Source of the DNA: Nonomuraea angiospora
GTDB taxonomy: Bacteria; Actinomycetota; Actinomycetes; Streptosporangiales; Streptosporangiaceae
Direction of reading: 5' to 3'
Assembly: GCF_014873145.1 (NCBI RefSeq)
Contig: NZ_JADBEK010000001.1
Span: 10,354,001 to 10,418,000, forward strand
Length of the DNA: 64,000 bases
Under the pieces are notes generated by a model. It saw only the letters and a program-made list of their open reading frames with translations. It was not told the DNA's origin and searched no databases. Position numbers and translations under genes: made by a program. Shown here one piece after another: positions 17,167 to 28,293 of this stretch. Position 1 is the first letter of the stretch. Each line of letters starts with the position of its first letter.

Positions 17167-18141
17167 CTACAGTTCCAGCCGCCATTCGTTCCATTCGTCG
17201 AGCAGCTCGAAGCCCATGGCCTCGTTGATGGCCAGCATGTGGGCGTTGGAGGTGGCGTTCCAGGTGATGATCCGCTCCAGGTGGGGCTCCTGCTCGTGGA
17301 GCCAGAGCAGGTTGGCGAGCTTGAGCAGCAGCCCGAGGCGGTGGCCCCGGTGCCCGGCCAGCACGGTCGTGTCCGCCTGGTGCCCCCAGCCGTCGGAGCC
17401 GCCGGCGCTGAGGTAGACCCGCGTGTATCCGGCGGGAGCCCCGTCGGACTCGCGGCGTGCGATCATCGAATAGCTGGTGAACCCGCGCTTCTTGATGCCC
17501 TCCTCGCGGTCGAGGATGCGCTCGGAGCTGAAGTCGAAGTCCTCGATGCCGGCGTCGCGCGGGGCGTCGTTCATGCCGTTCATCAGGGTCGAGAGGTCGG
17601 GGATCAGGCCGGGGTCCGCCGGGCCGGTCCAGCGTTCGAGACGGTAGCCCTCGGCGGTGGGGAGCATGCGTTCCAGGGCGTGCCAGTCGGCCTTGCGGAG
17701 ATCCAGCACGCGGCGGGCCTCGGCGACCGCGACCGTCATGCCGTGGGCGAGCGCGAAGCGGGCGCCCACGCCGGTGGTCGGCGTCTCCGTGAGGAGCAGG
17801 CTTCTGCCGTGGTGGCGCAGCCTCTCCAGCGCGTGCTCGAACAGCGCCGAGCCCAGCCCCCGGCCGCGCCGCTCGGGGCGCACGACGAGGGGGAAGAGCC
17901 AGCCCATATGCGTGTTGTCGAGCTGGGAGAGCGACAGGCCGTAGCCGCCGACGACCTCCCCGTCCTCGACGACCGCCCACAGCTCGACCCGGTCGCCCGG
18001 CGAGTGCCTGGCGATGTCGTGGCGGAAGTGGGCGAGCGACATCAGGGGGCCCGGATCGTCGGAGTAGGCCACCGTGTACGCCTCGTGCAGGCCCGTGACC
18101 AGGTCGCCCGGCCGGTCGAGGTCGATGGGCTGGATCCACAT
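17167..18141 (-). CDS. Tandem-domain GNAT acetyltransferase
   Basis: About 324 residues from ATG 18141; a GTG at 18159 would add six residues and neither has a strong ribosome site. The first GNAT domain (about 1-160) carries the acetyl-CoA loop VVRPERRGRGLGSALFEHAL; the second (about 170-324) has the weaker TTVLAGHRGHRLGLLLKLANL and ends in NATSNAHMLAINEAMGFELLDEWNEWRLEL. The layout resembles mycothiol synthase-like tandem GNATs, but mycothiol synthase itself is not indicated because the conserved surroundings differ. The C-terminal half resembles the acetyltransferases of unknown substrate that are common in Streptosporangiaceae. It stands alone between the receptor kinase and DUF2630. Confidence 0.85.
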   Translation of the reverse strand: MWIQPIDLDRPGDLVTGLHEAYTVAYSDDPGPLMSLAHFRHDIARHSPGDRVELWAVVEDGEVVGGYGLSLSQLDNTHMGWLFPLVVRPERRGRGLGSALFEHALERLRHHGRSLLLTETPTTGVGARFALAHGMTVAVAEARRVLDLRKADWHALERMLPTAEGYRLERWTGPADPGLIPDLSTLMNGMNDAPRDAGIEDFDFSSERILDREEGIKKRGFTSYSMIARRESDGAPAGYTRVYLSAGGSDGWGHQADTTVLAGHRGHRLGLLLKLANLLWLHEQEPHLERIITWNATSNAHMLAINEAMGFELLDEWNEWRLEL

Positions 18142-18183
18142 GTGCCCAGCAAATCGCACGGACGACGGCCGGGGCGAGCGAAT

Positions 18184-18429
18184 TTATTGGCGGTAGTTCT
18201 CGACCTCGTTGGCCGGGCGGGCGGCGGCGTTGTCGGGGTCCTCGCCCGCGCTCCGCCTGGCCCGGCGCTGCCTGAGCAGGTCCCAGCACTGGTCTAGCGC
18301 CGTCTCCAGCTGCTTGATGCGCTCCTGCTCCTCGTCCGTGGTCACCTCGCCTTGGGTCAGCCTGTTGCGCAGCTCGTGCTCCTCGTCGACCAGAGCACTG
18401 ATCCTGGTGAGAATTTCGTCGTCCCGCAT
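18184..18429 (-). CDS. DUF2630 family small protein
   Basis: 81 residues. The sequence is almost entirely helical and charged: DEILTRISALVDEEHELR followed by EEQERIKQLETALDQCWDLLRQRRARR, with a terminal ENYRQ, which is the conserved pattern of the actinobacterial DUF2630 family. It probably forms a helical hairpin or short coiled coil; function is unknown. It ends 43 bases from the GNAT gene, on the same strand, so the two may share a transcript. The upstream 250 bases hold the right end of a TnpB element. Confidence 0.85.
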   Translation of the reverse strand: MRDDEILTRISALVDEEHELRNRLTQGEVTTDEEQERIKQLETALDQCWDLLRQRRARRSAGEDPDNAAARPANEVENYRQ

Positions 18430-18614
18430 GTCTGAACTCTAGTCACCGTCACCACCTTCCGCCCCGGGGGCCCGTTCCCCGCCGCACTTCGGCTGAGGTC
18501 CTTAGGGGACGAGGCACACCTCCGATGGCGGGAGGTCGGCGCGCACCAATGACGAGGGGATCGCGCAGCTCACGGGCCTGTGGATCTTCTGACCGGCGTG
18601 CTGCACGTCAGCTT

Positions 18615-18638
18615 CTCGGCCTAAACTAAACGACCGAG
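18615..18638 (-). ncRNA. Candidate right-end hairpin of TnpB element / omega RNA
   Basis: On the tnpB strand, downstream of its stop, CTCGGTC and GGCCGAG form a 7-bp stem (one G-U) around a ten-base loop GTTTAGTTTA. Hairpins of this kind close the right end of IS200/IS605-type elements, where the guide RNA scaffold of TnpB lies. The exact end of the element, hence the guide start, was not determined. Confidence 0.5.
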
Positions 18639-18652
18639 CTTGCAGCTCCTCG

Positions 18653-18671
18653 CCGTCGATGGCGTCGACGG
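18653..18671 (-). ncRNA. Second stem of candidate omega RNA
   Basis: CCGTCGA and TCGACGG give a perfect 7-bp stem with a five-base loop, 12 bases beyond the tnpB stop on the tnpB strand. Together with the next hairpin it could form the scaffold of the TnpB guide RNA. It could instead be a simple terminator, though no T-run follows. Confidence 0.4.
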
Positions 18672-18682
18672 TCCGGTCCGCG

Positions 18683-19816
18683 TCAGGCAGCGTGACTCAC
18701 TGCCCAGCCCGCCGCACCGCGTGAGGCGATGTTGCGGGCTGCGTTGACGTCGGCGTGCTCAGCGAAGCCGCACGACGTGCAGGAAAAGGTTTCCTGATCG
18801 AGCCGGTTGTTCTTGTCCACGTGCCCGCAGTGCGAGCATTGCTGGGAGGTGTAGGACGGGTCCACGTGGATCACAGCGACCCCGGCCCGGGCCGCCTTGT
18901 AGCCGATGAAGGCTCCCAGTTGCTGGAAGCTCCACGAATGCAGCGTGACCCGCTGGGGCTTGCGAAGCCGTACCCGGTCGCGGATGCCCTGGAGGTCCTC
19001 CAGAGCGATCCCTTGTCCGGTGCGTTCTGCCTCGGTCACGACTTGCTTGGCGATGACATGGTTGACGTTCGCGGCGAAGCGGGACTCCTTACGGTGGCGC
19101 CGTTTCAGCAGCCGCTTGGCCGACTCGGTGGCCTTGGTCTGCAGGCGGCGACGCAGCTCACGGTTGCGATGCCGGACCGCGTTCAGGCCCTTGCCGCTGT
19201 GCCGGACGCCGGTGCTGGTGGTGGCGATGTTGGCGATGCCCAGATCCACCCCGAGGAACCCGTCCGGCGCGATGATGGGGACGTCCGGCACGTCGACGGT
19301 GGCGTGCAGGAACCACATGTCCTCCCGCCACACCAGGTCGGACTCACCCTTGCGATGCTTGCTCAGCAGCGTGAGCTGCTGGTCGGAGCCGGTGAACGCG
19401 AGGCTGCGCAGCCGCCCGGCCGTCGTCCAGATTGACACTGTCCGATCCCCGTGCTGCCAGGACAGGCACCGGTCGTCGTATGGCTGGGCCGCCTGGGGGC
19501 GGAAGGAGATCGGTTTGCCCTCGGCTTTGACCCGCCGCGCCGATCCTGGCTTGCCCAGGTGTCCGGCGGCCAGGTTGGCATGCAGGGTGCGGTAGGCGTC
19601 GCAGACCTTCTTGATCACGTGCTGAGCGGCTTGCGCGGCCAGTCCGAAGGCGGCCTTGACGTGCTCGTAGGTGTGCTTACGCAGGTCGAAGTTACGGAAG
19701 CACTGCTGCTGGAAGGCGACCCGTGAGACGAGGTCGGCGGCCTTGTTGGCGGCGCGCAGCGTGGCCTCCAGGGCCGCCGCCTGCTCGGGTGTCGGCAGGA
19801 GCTTCACCTGCACCAT
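18683..19816 (-). mobile_element. tnpB: TnpB (IS200/IS605-type OrfB) RNA-guided nuclease gene
   Basis: 377 residues if started at ATG 19816; in-frame ATGs at 19837 and 19852 would lengthen it. The N-terminus MVQVKLLPTPEQAAALEATL is typical of actinobacterial OrfB. RuvC-like catalytic residues appear intact: Asp in GFLGVDLGIANIA, Glu in GIALEDLQGIRDR and Asp in EHADVNAARNIA. The zinc finger is CSHCGHVDKNNRLDQETFSCTSCG. No TnpA (Tyr transposase) gene is nearby, so the copy could move only with help in trans. TnpB uses an RNA derived from the element's right end to cut DNA and keep the element. The element sits between DUF2630 and leuA and may have inserted upstream of the leuA promoter. Confidence 0.9.
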
Positions 19817-20020
19817 CAGCCTCACAATCGAACACATTACCGTATAGCCCATGTCGCCGCGATCGGAACCGGACGTACATCGAGAACCAGAGGCGTCCCG
19901 ACTGACGTTCCGAATACAAGCCCAGGTCAGGGAAGCGTTCGAGCGGCTGGAAGGATGCGTGACCTGCCTCAGCGTCCTGGTACCGGACTGAGGGCGACGC
20001 GCCGCCTTCTCAGGATCTGA

Positions 20021-21889
<1,869 letters not shown>

Positions 21890-21968
21890 GCACAAGCGTC
21901 ACACCGGACCCCGCATTGACCTGCCTGGCCGGTGCTTGGCATGCGCCCACAAGGCCACGCCCGAATCA

Positions 21969-22006
21969 ACTCGACCGCGCCCCGATCAGGGAAAGCGCGG
22001 TCGAGT
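21969..22006 (+). terminator. Hairpin terminator after leuA
   Basis: ACTCGACCGCG (21969-21979) and CGCGGTCGAGT (21996-22006) form a perfect 11-bp stem with a 16-base loop, followed by CGTTTCTG. It lies 80 bases beyond the leuA stop. The stem is strong enough to end transcription in either direction. Confidence 0.75.
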
Positions 22007-22145
22007 CGTTTCTGCCAAGGAAGGGTTCGACCTTCTACGTGCCGGGAGTACACGCGTACGTCTCGCCGTAGCGCTTCTGGGCGATGCGCATGAGCTGATC
22101 ATGTCCGTGGATCCACGAACCCCGAGCGAGGTGCTCGGTAGGGCT

Positions 22146-22769
22146 TCAGAATTGCAGGTCCGCCCAGTCGATGGTGAGCGGCAGCGGGTTAGTGATCGCA
22201 GGGGCGGGATCGGCCTCTTTCATGAGTGTTCCCACATGTTTGTAGAGCATTGAGGCGAGGTCGAGCCGGTAGCGCTCGATGGTGGACACGCCGATCTGGT
22301 CGAGGCGCACGATCCAGTAGTGAGGAATACCGGCCTTGGCATACTCGCCAAGCTTGTCGGTTGTGTCCTGGGTTTCCGAGCCGGGTGACACGATCTCAAC
22401 GACCAGCAGGGCGTGCTGCGCACGGAGTTTCTCTCCGCGCTCCCGGTCCAGGCATCGATACATCACGACGTCGGGGCGGCGGTTGAGTAGCGGTACGTCT
22501 CGCAGCCGGAGGTCGACGTCGTTGTTGACGGTGAGGCACTCATGTCCACGGCTCATCGCGTCCCTGGCGTAGCGCTCCAGGAGGTTGGCCAGCCGCCTGC
22601 CTGCGCTCTGATGATCGGGAGCAGGGGCCTCGCAGTAGACCACGTAACCGTCCACGATCTCGATCGCCCTTGCGATCTCCTCCGGGAGCTCCTCGTACTC
22701 CTCGGCTGTGACCCTGCTGGGTTGAGGACGGATGCTGTGGAGCCAGCTGTCTTCCGGCAAGGCTGTCAT
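22146..22769 (-). CDS. Uma2-family (DUF820) restriction-fold protein
   Basis: 207 residues from ATG 22769, selected because GAGGAG stands six bases upstream; an earlier ATG at 22796 lacks one. The core matches Uma2/DUF820: AEEYEELPEEIARAIEIVDGYVVY, HQSAGRRLANLLERY, NNDVDLRLRDVPLLNRRPDVVMYR, ALLVVEIVSPGSETQDTTDKLGEYAKAGIPHYWIV. The PD-(D/E)XK nuclease residues (Asp in RRPDVV, Glu in VVEIVSPGS and downstream Lys in DKLGEY) are present. These proteins are abundant in multicellular bacteria and cyanobacteria; their biological role is not established. It is a lone gene facing leuA. Confidence 0.85.
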   Translation of the reverse strand: MTALPEDSWLHSIRPQPSRVTAEEYEELPEEIARAIEIVDGYVVYCEAPAPDHQSAGRRLANLLERYARDAMSRGHECLTVNNDVDLRLRDVPLLNRRPDVVMYRCLDRERGEKLRAQHALLVVEIVSPGSETQDTTDKLGEYAKAGIPHYWIVRLDQIGVSTIERYRLDLASMLYKHVGTLMKEADPAPAITNPLPLTIDWADLQF

Positions 22770-22867
22770 CGGCAACTCCTCGATCGCAGGCGGCAAGGCA
22801 AGCTTACGGAGTCCGGGGGTTGCGTGAGGCTGTTGCCCAGCAGCCTCGCCTTCGGCATTAGTGAACG

Positions 22868-22896
22868 TTGCGTTTCTTCAAGTTGAACCCTATGCT
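22868..22896 (+). promoter_or_regulatory. Promoter of the MFS/RPH-like/TetR operon
   Basis: TTGCGT (22868-22873) and TATGCT (22891-22896) are separated by 17 bases, a good match to a housekeeping promoter. The -10 box touches the left edge of the operator palindrome, so a bound repressor would block RNA polymerase. Confidence 0.6.
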
Positions 22897-22925
22897 CCTT
22901 AGAGAACGGCTCGTTCTCTAAGGAG
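22895..22925. promoter_or_regulatory. Perfect 31-bp operator palindrome (TetR-type)
   Basis: CTCCTTAGAGAAC at 22895-22907 and its exact reverse complement at 22913-22925 flank a five-base spacer. It overlaps both the -10 box and the AGGAG ribosome site of the MFS gene (ATG 22932). The likely ligand is the TetR protein encoded as the third gene of the operon (26675-27265), which would make the operon autoregulated and inducer-controlled. Confidence 0.75.
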
Positions 22926-22931
22926 GGCCTC

Positions 22932-24317
22932 ATGGGCGCCGTGCTGTCCGGCTTGATGCTGGCGATGCTGCTGGGCGCGCTCGATCAGACGATCATGGCG
23001 CCCGCGCTGCCGGCCGTGGCGGGCAGCCTGGGCGGGCTGGGCCAGATGCCCGCCGTCGTCAGCGCCTACCTCGCCGCCGCCACCGTGGTCATGCCCGTCT
23101 ACGGCAAGCTTGGCGACCGGTACGGCCGCAAGCCCACCATGCAGGCCGCCATCGTCGTGTTCGTGACCGGGGCCGTGCTGTGCGCGATGGCCACGTCGAT
23201 GCCCCAGTTCATCGCCTTCCGCGCCGTGCAGGGCCTGGGCGGCGGCGGGCTGATGATCGGGGCGCAGGCGATCATCGGCGAGGTGGTGAGCCCGCGCGAG
23301 CGGGGCCGCTACCTCGGGCTCATCGGGGCCATGTACGTGGTAGCCGCCGTGGGCGGGCCGCTGATCGGAGGGTTCTTCGTCGATCGGCTGAGCTGGCGGT
23401 GGATCTTCGCGATCTACCCGCCGCTCGGGGTGCTGGCGCTCGTCGTGCTGAGCGTCACCCTGCGGCTGCCGAGACCGCGCGGGCAGGCGGGTCGGGCGCC
23501 GCTCGACGTCGCCGGGGCCGTCACGCTGGCCGTCGCCGTGGTCGGGGTGGTCCTGCTGGGGCAGACCAGGAACCCCGTCTACCTCGGCGTGGCGGCCGCC
23601 GGGGCGCTGGCGTGGCTGGTCAGCGCCCGGTTCGCCAAGGACCCGATCCTGCCGCTGCGACTGTTCCGCGACCGGGCGTTCGCGGTGCCGGTGTCGATCA
23701 GCCTGCTCATCGGGTTCGCGTTGTTCGGGACGATCACGTACATGCCGGCCTACCTGCAGATCGCACTGCGCTCCAGCGCGACGGGGGCGGGGCTGCTGGT
23801 GACGGCGCTGATGGCGGGTGTGCTCGCCACGACCGTCGTGTCCGGGCGGCTGATCACGCGGACCGGGAGGTACCGGCCGTACCCGATCGTGGGCACGGCC
23901 GTGGCCGCCGCCGGGCTCGGGCTGATCGGCCTGACGGGCCGCGACCCGCTGGCGCTGGCCGGCGCGATGCTGGTGACCGGGCTGGGGGTCGGGCTCGTCA
24001 TGCAGACCATGGTGCTGGCCGCCCAGAACGCCGTGGAGTACGCCGACCTGGGCACCGCCACCTCGTCGGTGACTTTCCTGCGCCAGATCGGCGCGTCCGC
24101 CGGGGTGGCGCTGGTGGGCGCGCTGATCACGCTGAGGTCGGGGATCTCCGCCACGAACCCGTCCGACGTCCCCGACAGCATGCGGGACGCTTTCGCCGCG
24201 GCCGTGCCGCCGGTTTTCGCGGCCATGGCGCCGCTGCTGGCTGTGGCGTTCTTCCTCGCGCTGGCGCTGCCGGCGCGTCCGCTTCGTACCACCGCCTACG
24301 CCGAGGAGAGATCGTGA
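22932..24317 (+). CDS. MFS drug-efflux transporter (DHA2/EmrB-QacA type)
   Basis: 461 residues, about 13-14 hydrophobic helices. N-terminal [21 protein letters not shown] is the DHA2 motif in helix 1; motif A follows as [60 protein letters not shown] carries motif C-like glycines of drug/H+ antiporters. It probably exports a hydrophobic drug. It is the first gene behind a strong operator and its TGA overlaps the GTG of the next gene (24314-24317). The pairing with an enzyme that resembles rifamycin phosphotransferase suggests a common substrate, such as a rifamycin-type or other macrocycle, but the substrate cannot be read from the sequence. Confidence 0.88.
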   Translation: MGAVLSGLMLAMLLGALDQTIMAPALPAVAGSLGGLGQMPAVVSAYLAAATVVMPVYGKLGDRYGRKPTMQAAIVVFVTGAVLCAMATSMPQFIAFRAVQGLGGGGLMIGAQAIIGEVVSPRERGRYLGLIGAMYVVAAVGGPLIGGFFVDRLSWRWIFAIYPPLGVLALVVLSVTLRLPRPRGQAGRAPLDVAGAVTLAVAVVGVVLLGQTRNPVYLGVAAAGALAWLVSARFAKDPILPLRLFRDRAFAVPVSISLLIGFALFGTITYMPAYLQIALRSSATGAGLLVTALMAGVLATTVVSGRLITRTGRYRPYPIVGTAVAAAGLGLIGLTGRDPLALAGAMLVTGLGVGLVMQTMVLAAQNAVEYADLGTATSSVTFLRQIGASAGVALVGALITLRSGISATNPSDVPDSMRDAFAAAVPPVFAAMAPLLAVAFFLALALPARPLRTTAYAEERS

Positions 24318-26668
24318 AACTCGTCGCACCGCTGGACTCCTTCGGCCGGGGCGACCTGGCCATGGCCGGGGGCAAGGGCGCCAACCTGGGCGAGCTCGTC
24401 AGGAACGGCTTCCCCGTCCCCGGCGGCTTCGTCGTCACCACCCACGCCTACGACGTGATCGCCCAGGGGCACGGCACGCGGGCGTACTTCGAGCAGGTCG
24501 AGCTGCCCGACGAGCTGCGGGAGGCCGTCGCGGGCGCGTACGCCGCCCTCGGCGGCGGGCCCGTGGCCGTGCGCTCCAGCGCCACCGCCGAGGACCTGCC
24601 GGGGGCCGCGTTCGCCGGCCAGCAGGACACGTACCTGAACGTCGTGGGAGAGCAGGCGGTGCTCGACGCCGTACGCCGCTGCTGGGGCTCGCTCTGGACC
24701 GACCGCGCCGTCGCCTACCGCGCCCGGCTCGGCATCGACGACTCCGAGGTGCGGATCGCGGTCGTGGTGCAGAGCATGGTCGAGGCGGACCTGGCGGGCG
24801 TCATGTTCACCGCGAACCCGGTCACCGGCGACCGCGCGCAGCTCGTCGTCGACGCCAGCAGCGGGCTCGGCGAGGCAGTCGTGTCCGGCCTGGTCACGCC
24901 CGACCACTACGTGATCTCCGACGCCGGCACGGCCTTCACGCCGGGGCGCCGCGAGGTCGTCATCAGGGGCGCGGCGGACGGGGGAGTGACGCGAGAGACA
25001 GGCTCGGCCGCTCAGGAGCGCCTGCCCGACGCGGCGCTTGGGGAGCTGGTCAGGCTGGGGAAGGAGGTCGCCGCGCACTTCGGGCGGCCCCAGGACATCG
25101 AGTGGGCGTACGCGGGCGGTCGCGTCCACCTGCTGCAGGCCCGGCCCATGACCGCGCTGCCGCCGCCCCCGCTCGGGAGGCTCAACCCGGCCCAGCGTCG
25201 CGTCGCCAGCGTTCTGATGGAGTACCTCCCGGAACGGCCCTATCCGATCGACATGACGACCTGGATCCCGTACGGCCCCGTCGGGCTGATGGCCAGGGTG
25301 GCGGCCGGCTTCGGCATAGCCGGCGTGTTCGAGGGGTTCCTGCGGGAGGAGGACGGCGTCGTCTACCAGCTCGTTCCGCAGAGTCCGCGCCCCACCAGGA
25401 ACCTTCCGGCCGTCCCGTTCAGCCTGCTGGCCAGGGCCAGGAAATTCGACCCCGCCCGCTGGACCGAGGACCCGCGCTTCCGCGCCTACCTCGCCGGGGT
25501 CAGGGAGCTGGCCGCCCGCGACCTGGCGGAGCTGCCGTGGGCGGAGCTCGTCCGCATGCCCAGGCAGGCCCTGGACCTGGTGGGCCCGGTGACCGGCCTG
25601 CGCGCGGACTACCTGCCCGGCACCGGGCTCGCGCTGCTGCGGCTGCTGGTGGCGGTCAAGCTGCTCGGGCGCGGCCGCCTCTTCGGCGACCTGCTGCACG
25701 GGGCGCGTACCCGCACCACCGACGCCAACCAGGCGCTGGAACGGCTGGCCGAGCTGGCCAGGCGGACGGGCGCGCTCGACGGGGGCCCGAGGCCGGCCGA
25801 GTTCGAGGAGGAGCTGCGGGCCTTCCTGGCCGAGTACGGCCACCGCGAGACCTCCAGCCCGATCCTCGTCACCACGCCCACCTGGTCCGACGCCCCCGGG
25901 ACCGTCATCGACCTGATCAAGGCGCTGACCGCCGGGCCGCCCGCGCGGAAGGACGGCGACGACGCCCTCGACCGGCTGCTCCGCCACCCGTGGCTGACAG
26001 CCGGCGGCCGCGCCCGGATGCGGCGGCGGGTGGAGGCCGCCCGCGCGGGCGTCGCCTTCCGCGAGGACAGCCACTTCTACTTCATGATGCCGCAGCCCAT
26101 CCTGCGCAGGTCCCTCCTGGAGATCGGCCGCCGCCTGCGCGGGCAGGGCCTGCTCGACCGGCCGGAAGACGTCTTCCACCTGCGGCTGCCGGAGCTGGAG
26201 GCCATCCGCGACGTGACCGCGACGGCTGGCGCGGACCGGGAACGGCTGCGTGAGGCGGTCCGGGCGCGGGCGGCCAAGCGGGAGGAGCTGTCGGGCGTGC
26301 GGCTGATCGACCCCGCGGCCGTCTTCCCCGTCCGCGAGACGGGGGACGCGCTGGTCACCGGCTCGCCGGCCAGCGGCGGCGTGACGACCGGGCCGGTTAA
26401 GGTGATCAGGGAGCCGAGCGAGTTCGCCAAGCTGGAGAGCGGCGACGTGCTCGTCTGCCCGTACACGAACCCGTCGTGGACGCCCCTGTTCCAGCTGGCG
26501 TCGGCCGTGGTCGTGGACGCCGGCGGCGCGGCCTCGCACGCCGCGATCGTGGCCAGGGAGTACGGCATCCCGGCCGTCATGGGCACCGGCAGGGCCACCT
26601 CCGTGCTGGCGGACGGCCAGCCGGTAACCGTGAACGGCGACACCGGTCGCGTCACCCGGGCTCTCTAA
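24314..26668 (+). CDS. PEP-synthase-like phosphotransferase, rifampin phosphotransferase-like
   Basis: 784 residues from GTG 24314 (GAGGAG upstream). N-terminal ATP-grasp PPDK domain (about 1-280): [40 protein letters not shown] and LQARPMT. A helical central region without a PEP-binding barrel follows (about 300-680), as in rifampin phosphotransferases (RPH), where it binds the drug. The C-terminal swivelling domain has [13 protein letters not shown] and [25 protein letters not shown], with the phosphohistidine near residue 741. RPH enzymes transfer the beta-phosphate of ATP to the rifamycin ansa chain. Length is about 80 residues below usual RPH. No rifamycin-associated palindrome (GGGGCTTGC type) precedes it, so another inducer or substrate is possible. 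Confidence 0.85.
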   Translation: MKLVAPLDSFGRGDLAMAGGKGANLGELVRNGFPVPGGFVVTTHAYDVIAQGHGTRAYFEQVELPDELREAVAGAYAALGGGPVAVRSSATAEDLPGAAFAGQQDTYLNVVGEQAVLDAVRRCWGSLWTDRAVAYRARLGIDDSEVRIAVVVQSMVEADLAGVMFTANPVTGDRAQLVVDASSGLGEAVVSGLVTPDHYVISDAGTAFTPGRREVVIRGAADGGVTRETGSAAQERLPDAALGELVRLGKEVAAHFGRPQDIEWAYAGGRVHLLQARPMTALPPPPLGRLNPAQRRVASVLMEYLPERPYPIDMTTWIPYGPVGLMARVAAGFGIAGVFEGFLREEDGVVYQLVPQSPRPTRNLPAVPFSLLARARKFDPARWTEDPRFRAYLAGVRELAARDLAELPWAELVRMPRQALDLVGPVTGLRADYLPGTGLALLRLLVAVKLLGRGRLFGDLLHGARTRTTDANQALERLAELARRTGALDGGPRPAEFEEELRAFLAEYGHRETSSPILVTTPTWSDAPGTVIDLIKALTAGPPARKDGDDALDRLLRHPWLTAGGRARMRRRVEAARAGVAFREDSHFYFMMPQPILRRSLLEIGRRLRGQGLLDRPEDVFHLRLPELEAIRDVTATAGADRERLREAVRARAAKREELSGVRLIDPAAVFPVRETGDALVTGSPASGGVTTGPVKVIREPSEFAKLESGDVLVCPYTNPSWTPLFQLASAVVVDAGGAASHAAIVAREYGIPAVMGTGRATSVLADGQPVTVNGDTGRVTRAL

Positions 26669-26674
26669 GATGCC

Positions 26675-27265
26675 ATGGTGACCGACCACCGCAAGCTGCC
26701 GCGACGCCGGGGCGAGGCGCTGAACACCGCGATCTTCCAGGCGACGCTCGACGAGCTGGCCGAGGCCGGCTACGCCGGGCTGACCATGGAGCGCGTCGCC
26801 GAGCGGGCCAAGGCCAGCAAGGCGTCGCTCTACCGGCGCTGGCCCACCCGCATCGAGCTGGTGATGGACGCGGTCTACAACTCGCTGCCCGCCCCCGGGT
26901 CGGCGCCAGACACCGGCAACCTGCGCGACGACCTGGTAGCCATGCTCAGGATGACGTCGAAGGCGCTGTCGGGCCCGGCGGGCGAGGCCATGCGCGGGCT
27001 GCTCGGCGAGGCGCTGAGCAGCGGCTCCCCGCTGCGCGCCCTGCGCAAGGACTCCCAGAGCACCACCAGGAGGCTGATGGCGGAGGTCGTCGGCCGGGCG
27101 GTCGAGCGCGGTGAGGTCGCCCCCGAGGCCGTCACCCCGCGCCGCCTGGACGCCGGTCACGCCCTGCTGCGCCACCACTTCCTCTTCGAGGGCTCGCCCA
27201 TCCCCGACGAGCTCGTCGTCGCGATCGTGGACGAGGTGCTGGTGCCGCTGTTCACGCGGGGCTGA
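26675..27265 (+). CDS. TetR-family regulator of the MFS/RPH-like operon
   Basis: 196 residues. The HTH lies at about 20-60: ATLDELAEAGYAGLTMERVAERAKASKASLYRRWPTRIEL, typical TetR. The C-terminal ligand domain resembles TetR_C_16-like proteins (LLRHHFLFEGSPIPDELVVAIVDEVLVPLF). It starts six bases after the stop of the phosphotransferase gene and belongs to the same transcript. It most likely binds the palindrome at 22895-22925 and releases it when the exported or modified compound appears. Confidence 0.9.
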   Translation: MVTDHRKLPRRRGEALNTAIFQATLDELAEAGYAGLTMERVAERAKASKASLYRRWPTRIELVMDAVYNSLPAPGSAPDTGNLRDDLVAMLRMTSKALSGPAGEAMRGLLGEALSSGSPLRALRKDSQSTTRRLMAEVVGRAVERGEVAPEAVTPRRLDAGHALLRHHFLFEGSPIPDELVVAIVDEVLVPLFTRG

Positions 27266-28130
27266 GCTGGCCCATCACGGTCCTGCCACGCCTGATCGCG
27301 CTCCTCGCCACCAGCGCGGCCATCCACACACTCACCAGCGCGCTCGTCGTCACTGTCCCCACGAACGACCACCACACGTTCTCCCGGCCCATCACCAGCA
27401 GAATCGCGACAGGCACCCAGGCGAGCGTGTTGCAGATGGCCGCCGTCGCGAGGACCTGGCCCATGCGGCGCACCTCGGCGCCGAACGCGGTCGAGTCCGC
27501 CGCCGTCATGGGCAGCGCCAGCACCAGCGCCATGATGGGCGGGACCAGGAAACCGCCGACCATCGCCTCGCCCAGCGGTCCGGTGGGATAGCCCACGTCC
27601 AGGTACGCCATGCTGACGAAGCCGAGGCCGACCAGCCCGACAGGTATGACGAGCACCACGGCCGTCACGATCACCGTCCGCGCCGTCATCCGGGTGATCG
27701 GATCCTGTGCGGAACGCCGCCGGGCCGCGAAGCAGGCGGAGAGCAGCGGCGTCACCGAGAGCACGGCCATGGCGCCCGCCCCGGCGTGGAGCAGCCGCGC
27801 CAGGTCGTGCAACCGGCCGGCGATCGAGCCCGCGCCCGCCGCCCCGGCCCATGCGCCACGCATGCTGACCAGGTCGGCCGTGTCGCGCAGGCCAGGGTTC
27901 CACAGGAGCAGGAGCGCCGCCCCCATGCAGGCCAGGACCGCCGCGAGCGGAACCGCCAAGGTCCCGGCCCCCGGGACCCGCCGGTGGTGCAGCCACGCGT
28001 CGGCCGCGCCCGAGACCAGGTCGAGCACCGTGCGCACGCCTGCCGGGCGCGAGGCGACCAGATCGGCGACCTCCTCGCCGTAGCGCTCCCGCCACGCCTT
28101 CGGGTAGAGGCTGAGCATCGCCATTGCCAT
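27252..28130 (-). CDS. Multi-pass membrane protein of the PadR-linked LYP.WRERYGEE family
   Basis: 292 residues from ATG 28130; ATG 28118 gives the more typical start MLSLYPKAWRERYGEEV. After this short amphipathic N-terminus there are about six to seven hydrophobic helices (for example LAVPLAAVLACMGAALLLLW, VIVTAVVLVIPVGLVGLGFV, VGGFLVPPIMALVLALPM). Such proteins are usually encoded directly after a PadR repressor gene, and here the remains of one lie immediately upstream with its stop overlapping this region. Function is unknown. Its last 14 bases overlap the convergent TetR gene. Confidence 0.72.
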   Translation of the reverse strand: MAMAMLSLYPKAWRERYGEEVADLVASRPAGVRTVLDLVSGAADAWLHHRRVPGAGTLAVPLAAVLACMGAALLLLWNPGLRDTADLVSMRGAWAGAAGAGSIAGRLHDLARLLHAGAGAMAVLSVTPLLSACFAARRRSAQDPITRMTARTVIVTAVVLVIPVGLVGLGFVSMAYLDVGYPTGPLGEAMVGGFLVPPIMALVLALPMTAADSTAFGAEVRRMGQVLATAAICNTLAWVPVAILLVMGRENVWWSFVGTVTTSALVSVWMAALVARSAIRRGRTVMGQLSPA

Positions 28131-28136
28131 CGCGCA

Positions 28137-28292
28137 TCATGCGAGCCCCCAAACCGCTCCCGTGCGCCTGGCCCCTGCCTGCTCGATGCGGCGCAGGGTG
28201 GCGAGCTGCTCGCCCAGCGCCGAGCGGCCGCTCTCGTGATCCGGTACGGCTTGCGTCGCTCGGCCGACTCGACCGGCTCGATCCAGCCGCGT
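28137..28292 (-). pseudogene. Truncated, frameshifted PadR-family regulator remnant
   Basis: On the minus strand from about 28275, the frame reads GWIEPVESAERRKPYRIT, the wing of a PadR winged helix; one base later the frame continues as ESGRSALGEQLATLRRIEQAGARR and stops at TGA 28137-28139. Restoring one G in the ATCACGAG run rejoins the two pieces into normal PadR text. The N-terminal half of the gene, including the recognition helix, is gone and is replaced by the end of the neighbouring TetR gene. The partner membrane protein gene downstream is still intact. Confidence 0.75.
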
Positions 28293-28293
28293 C

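Noticed and set aside
18430..18600. Precise right end and target site of the TnpB element
   Set aside because: No empty-site comparison or clear target motif is possible from one sequence, so ends are not given.
24200..24320. Rifamycin-associated element near the RPH-like gene
   Set aside because: The GGGGCTTGC-type palindrome was not seen before the MFS gene or the phosphotransferase gene.
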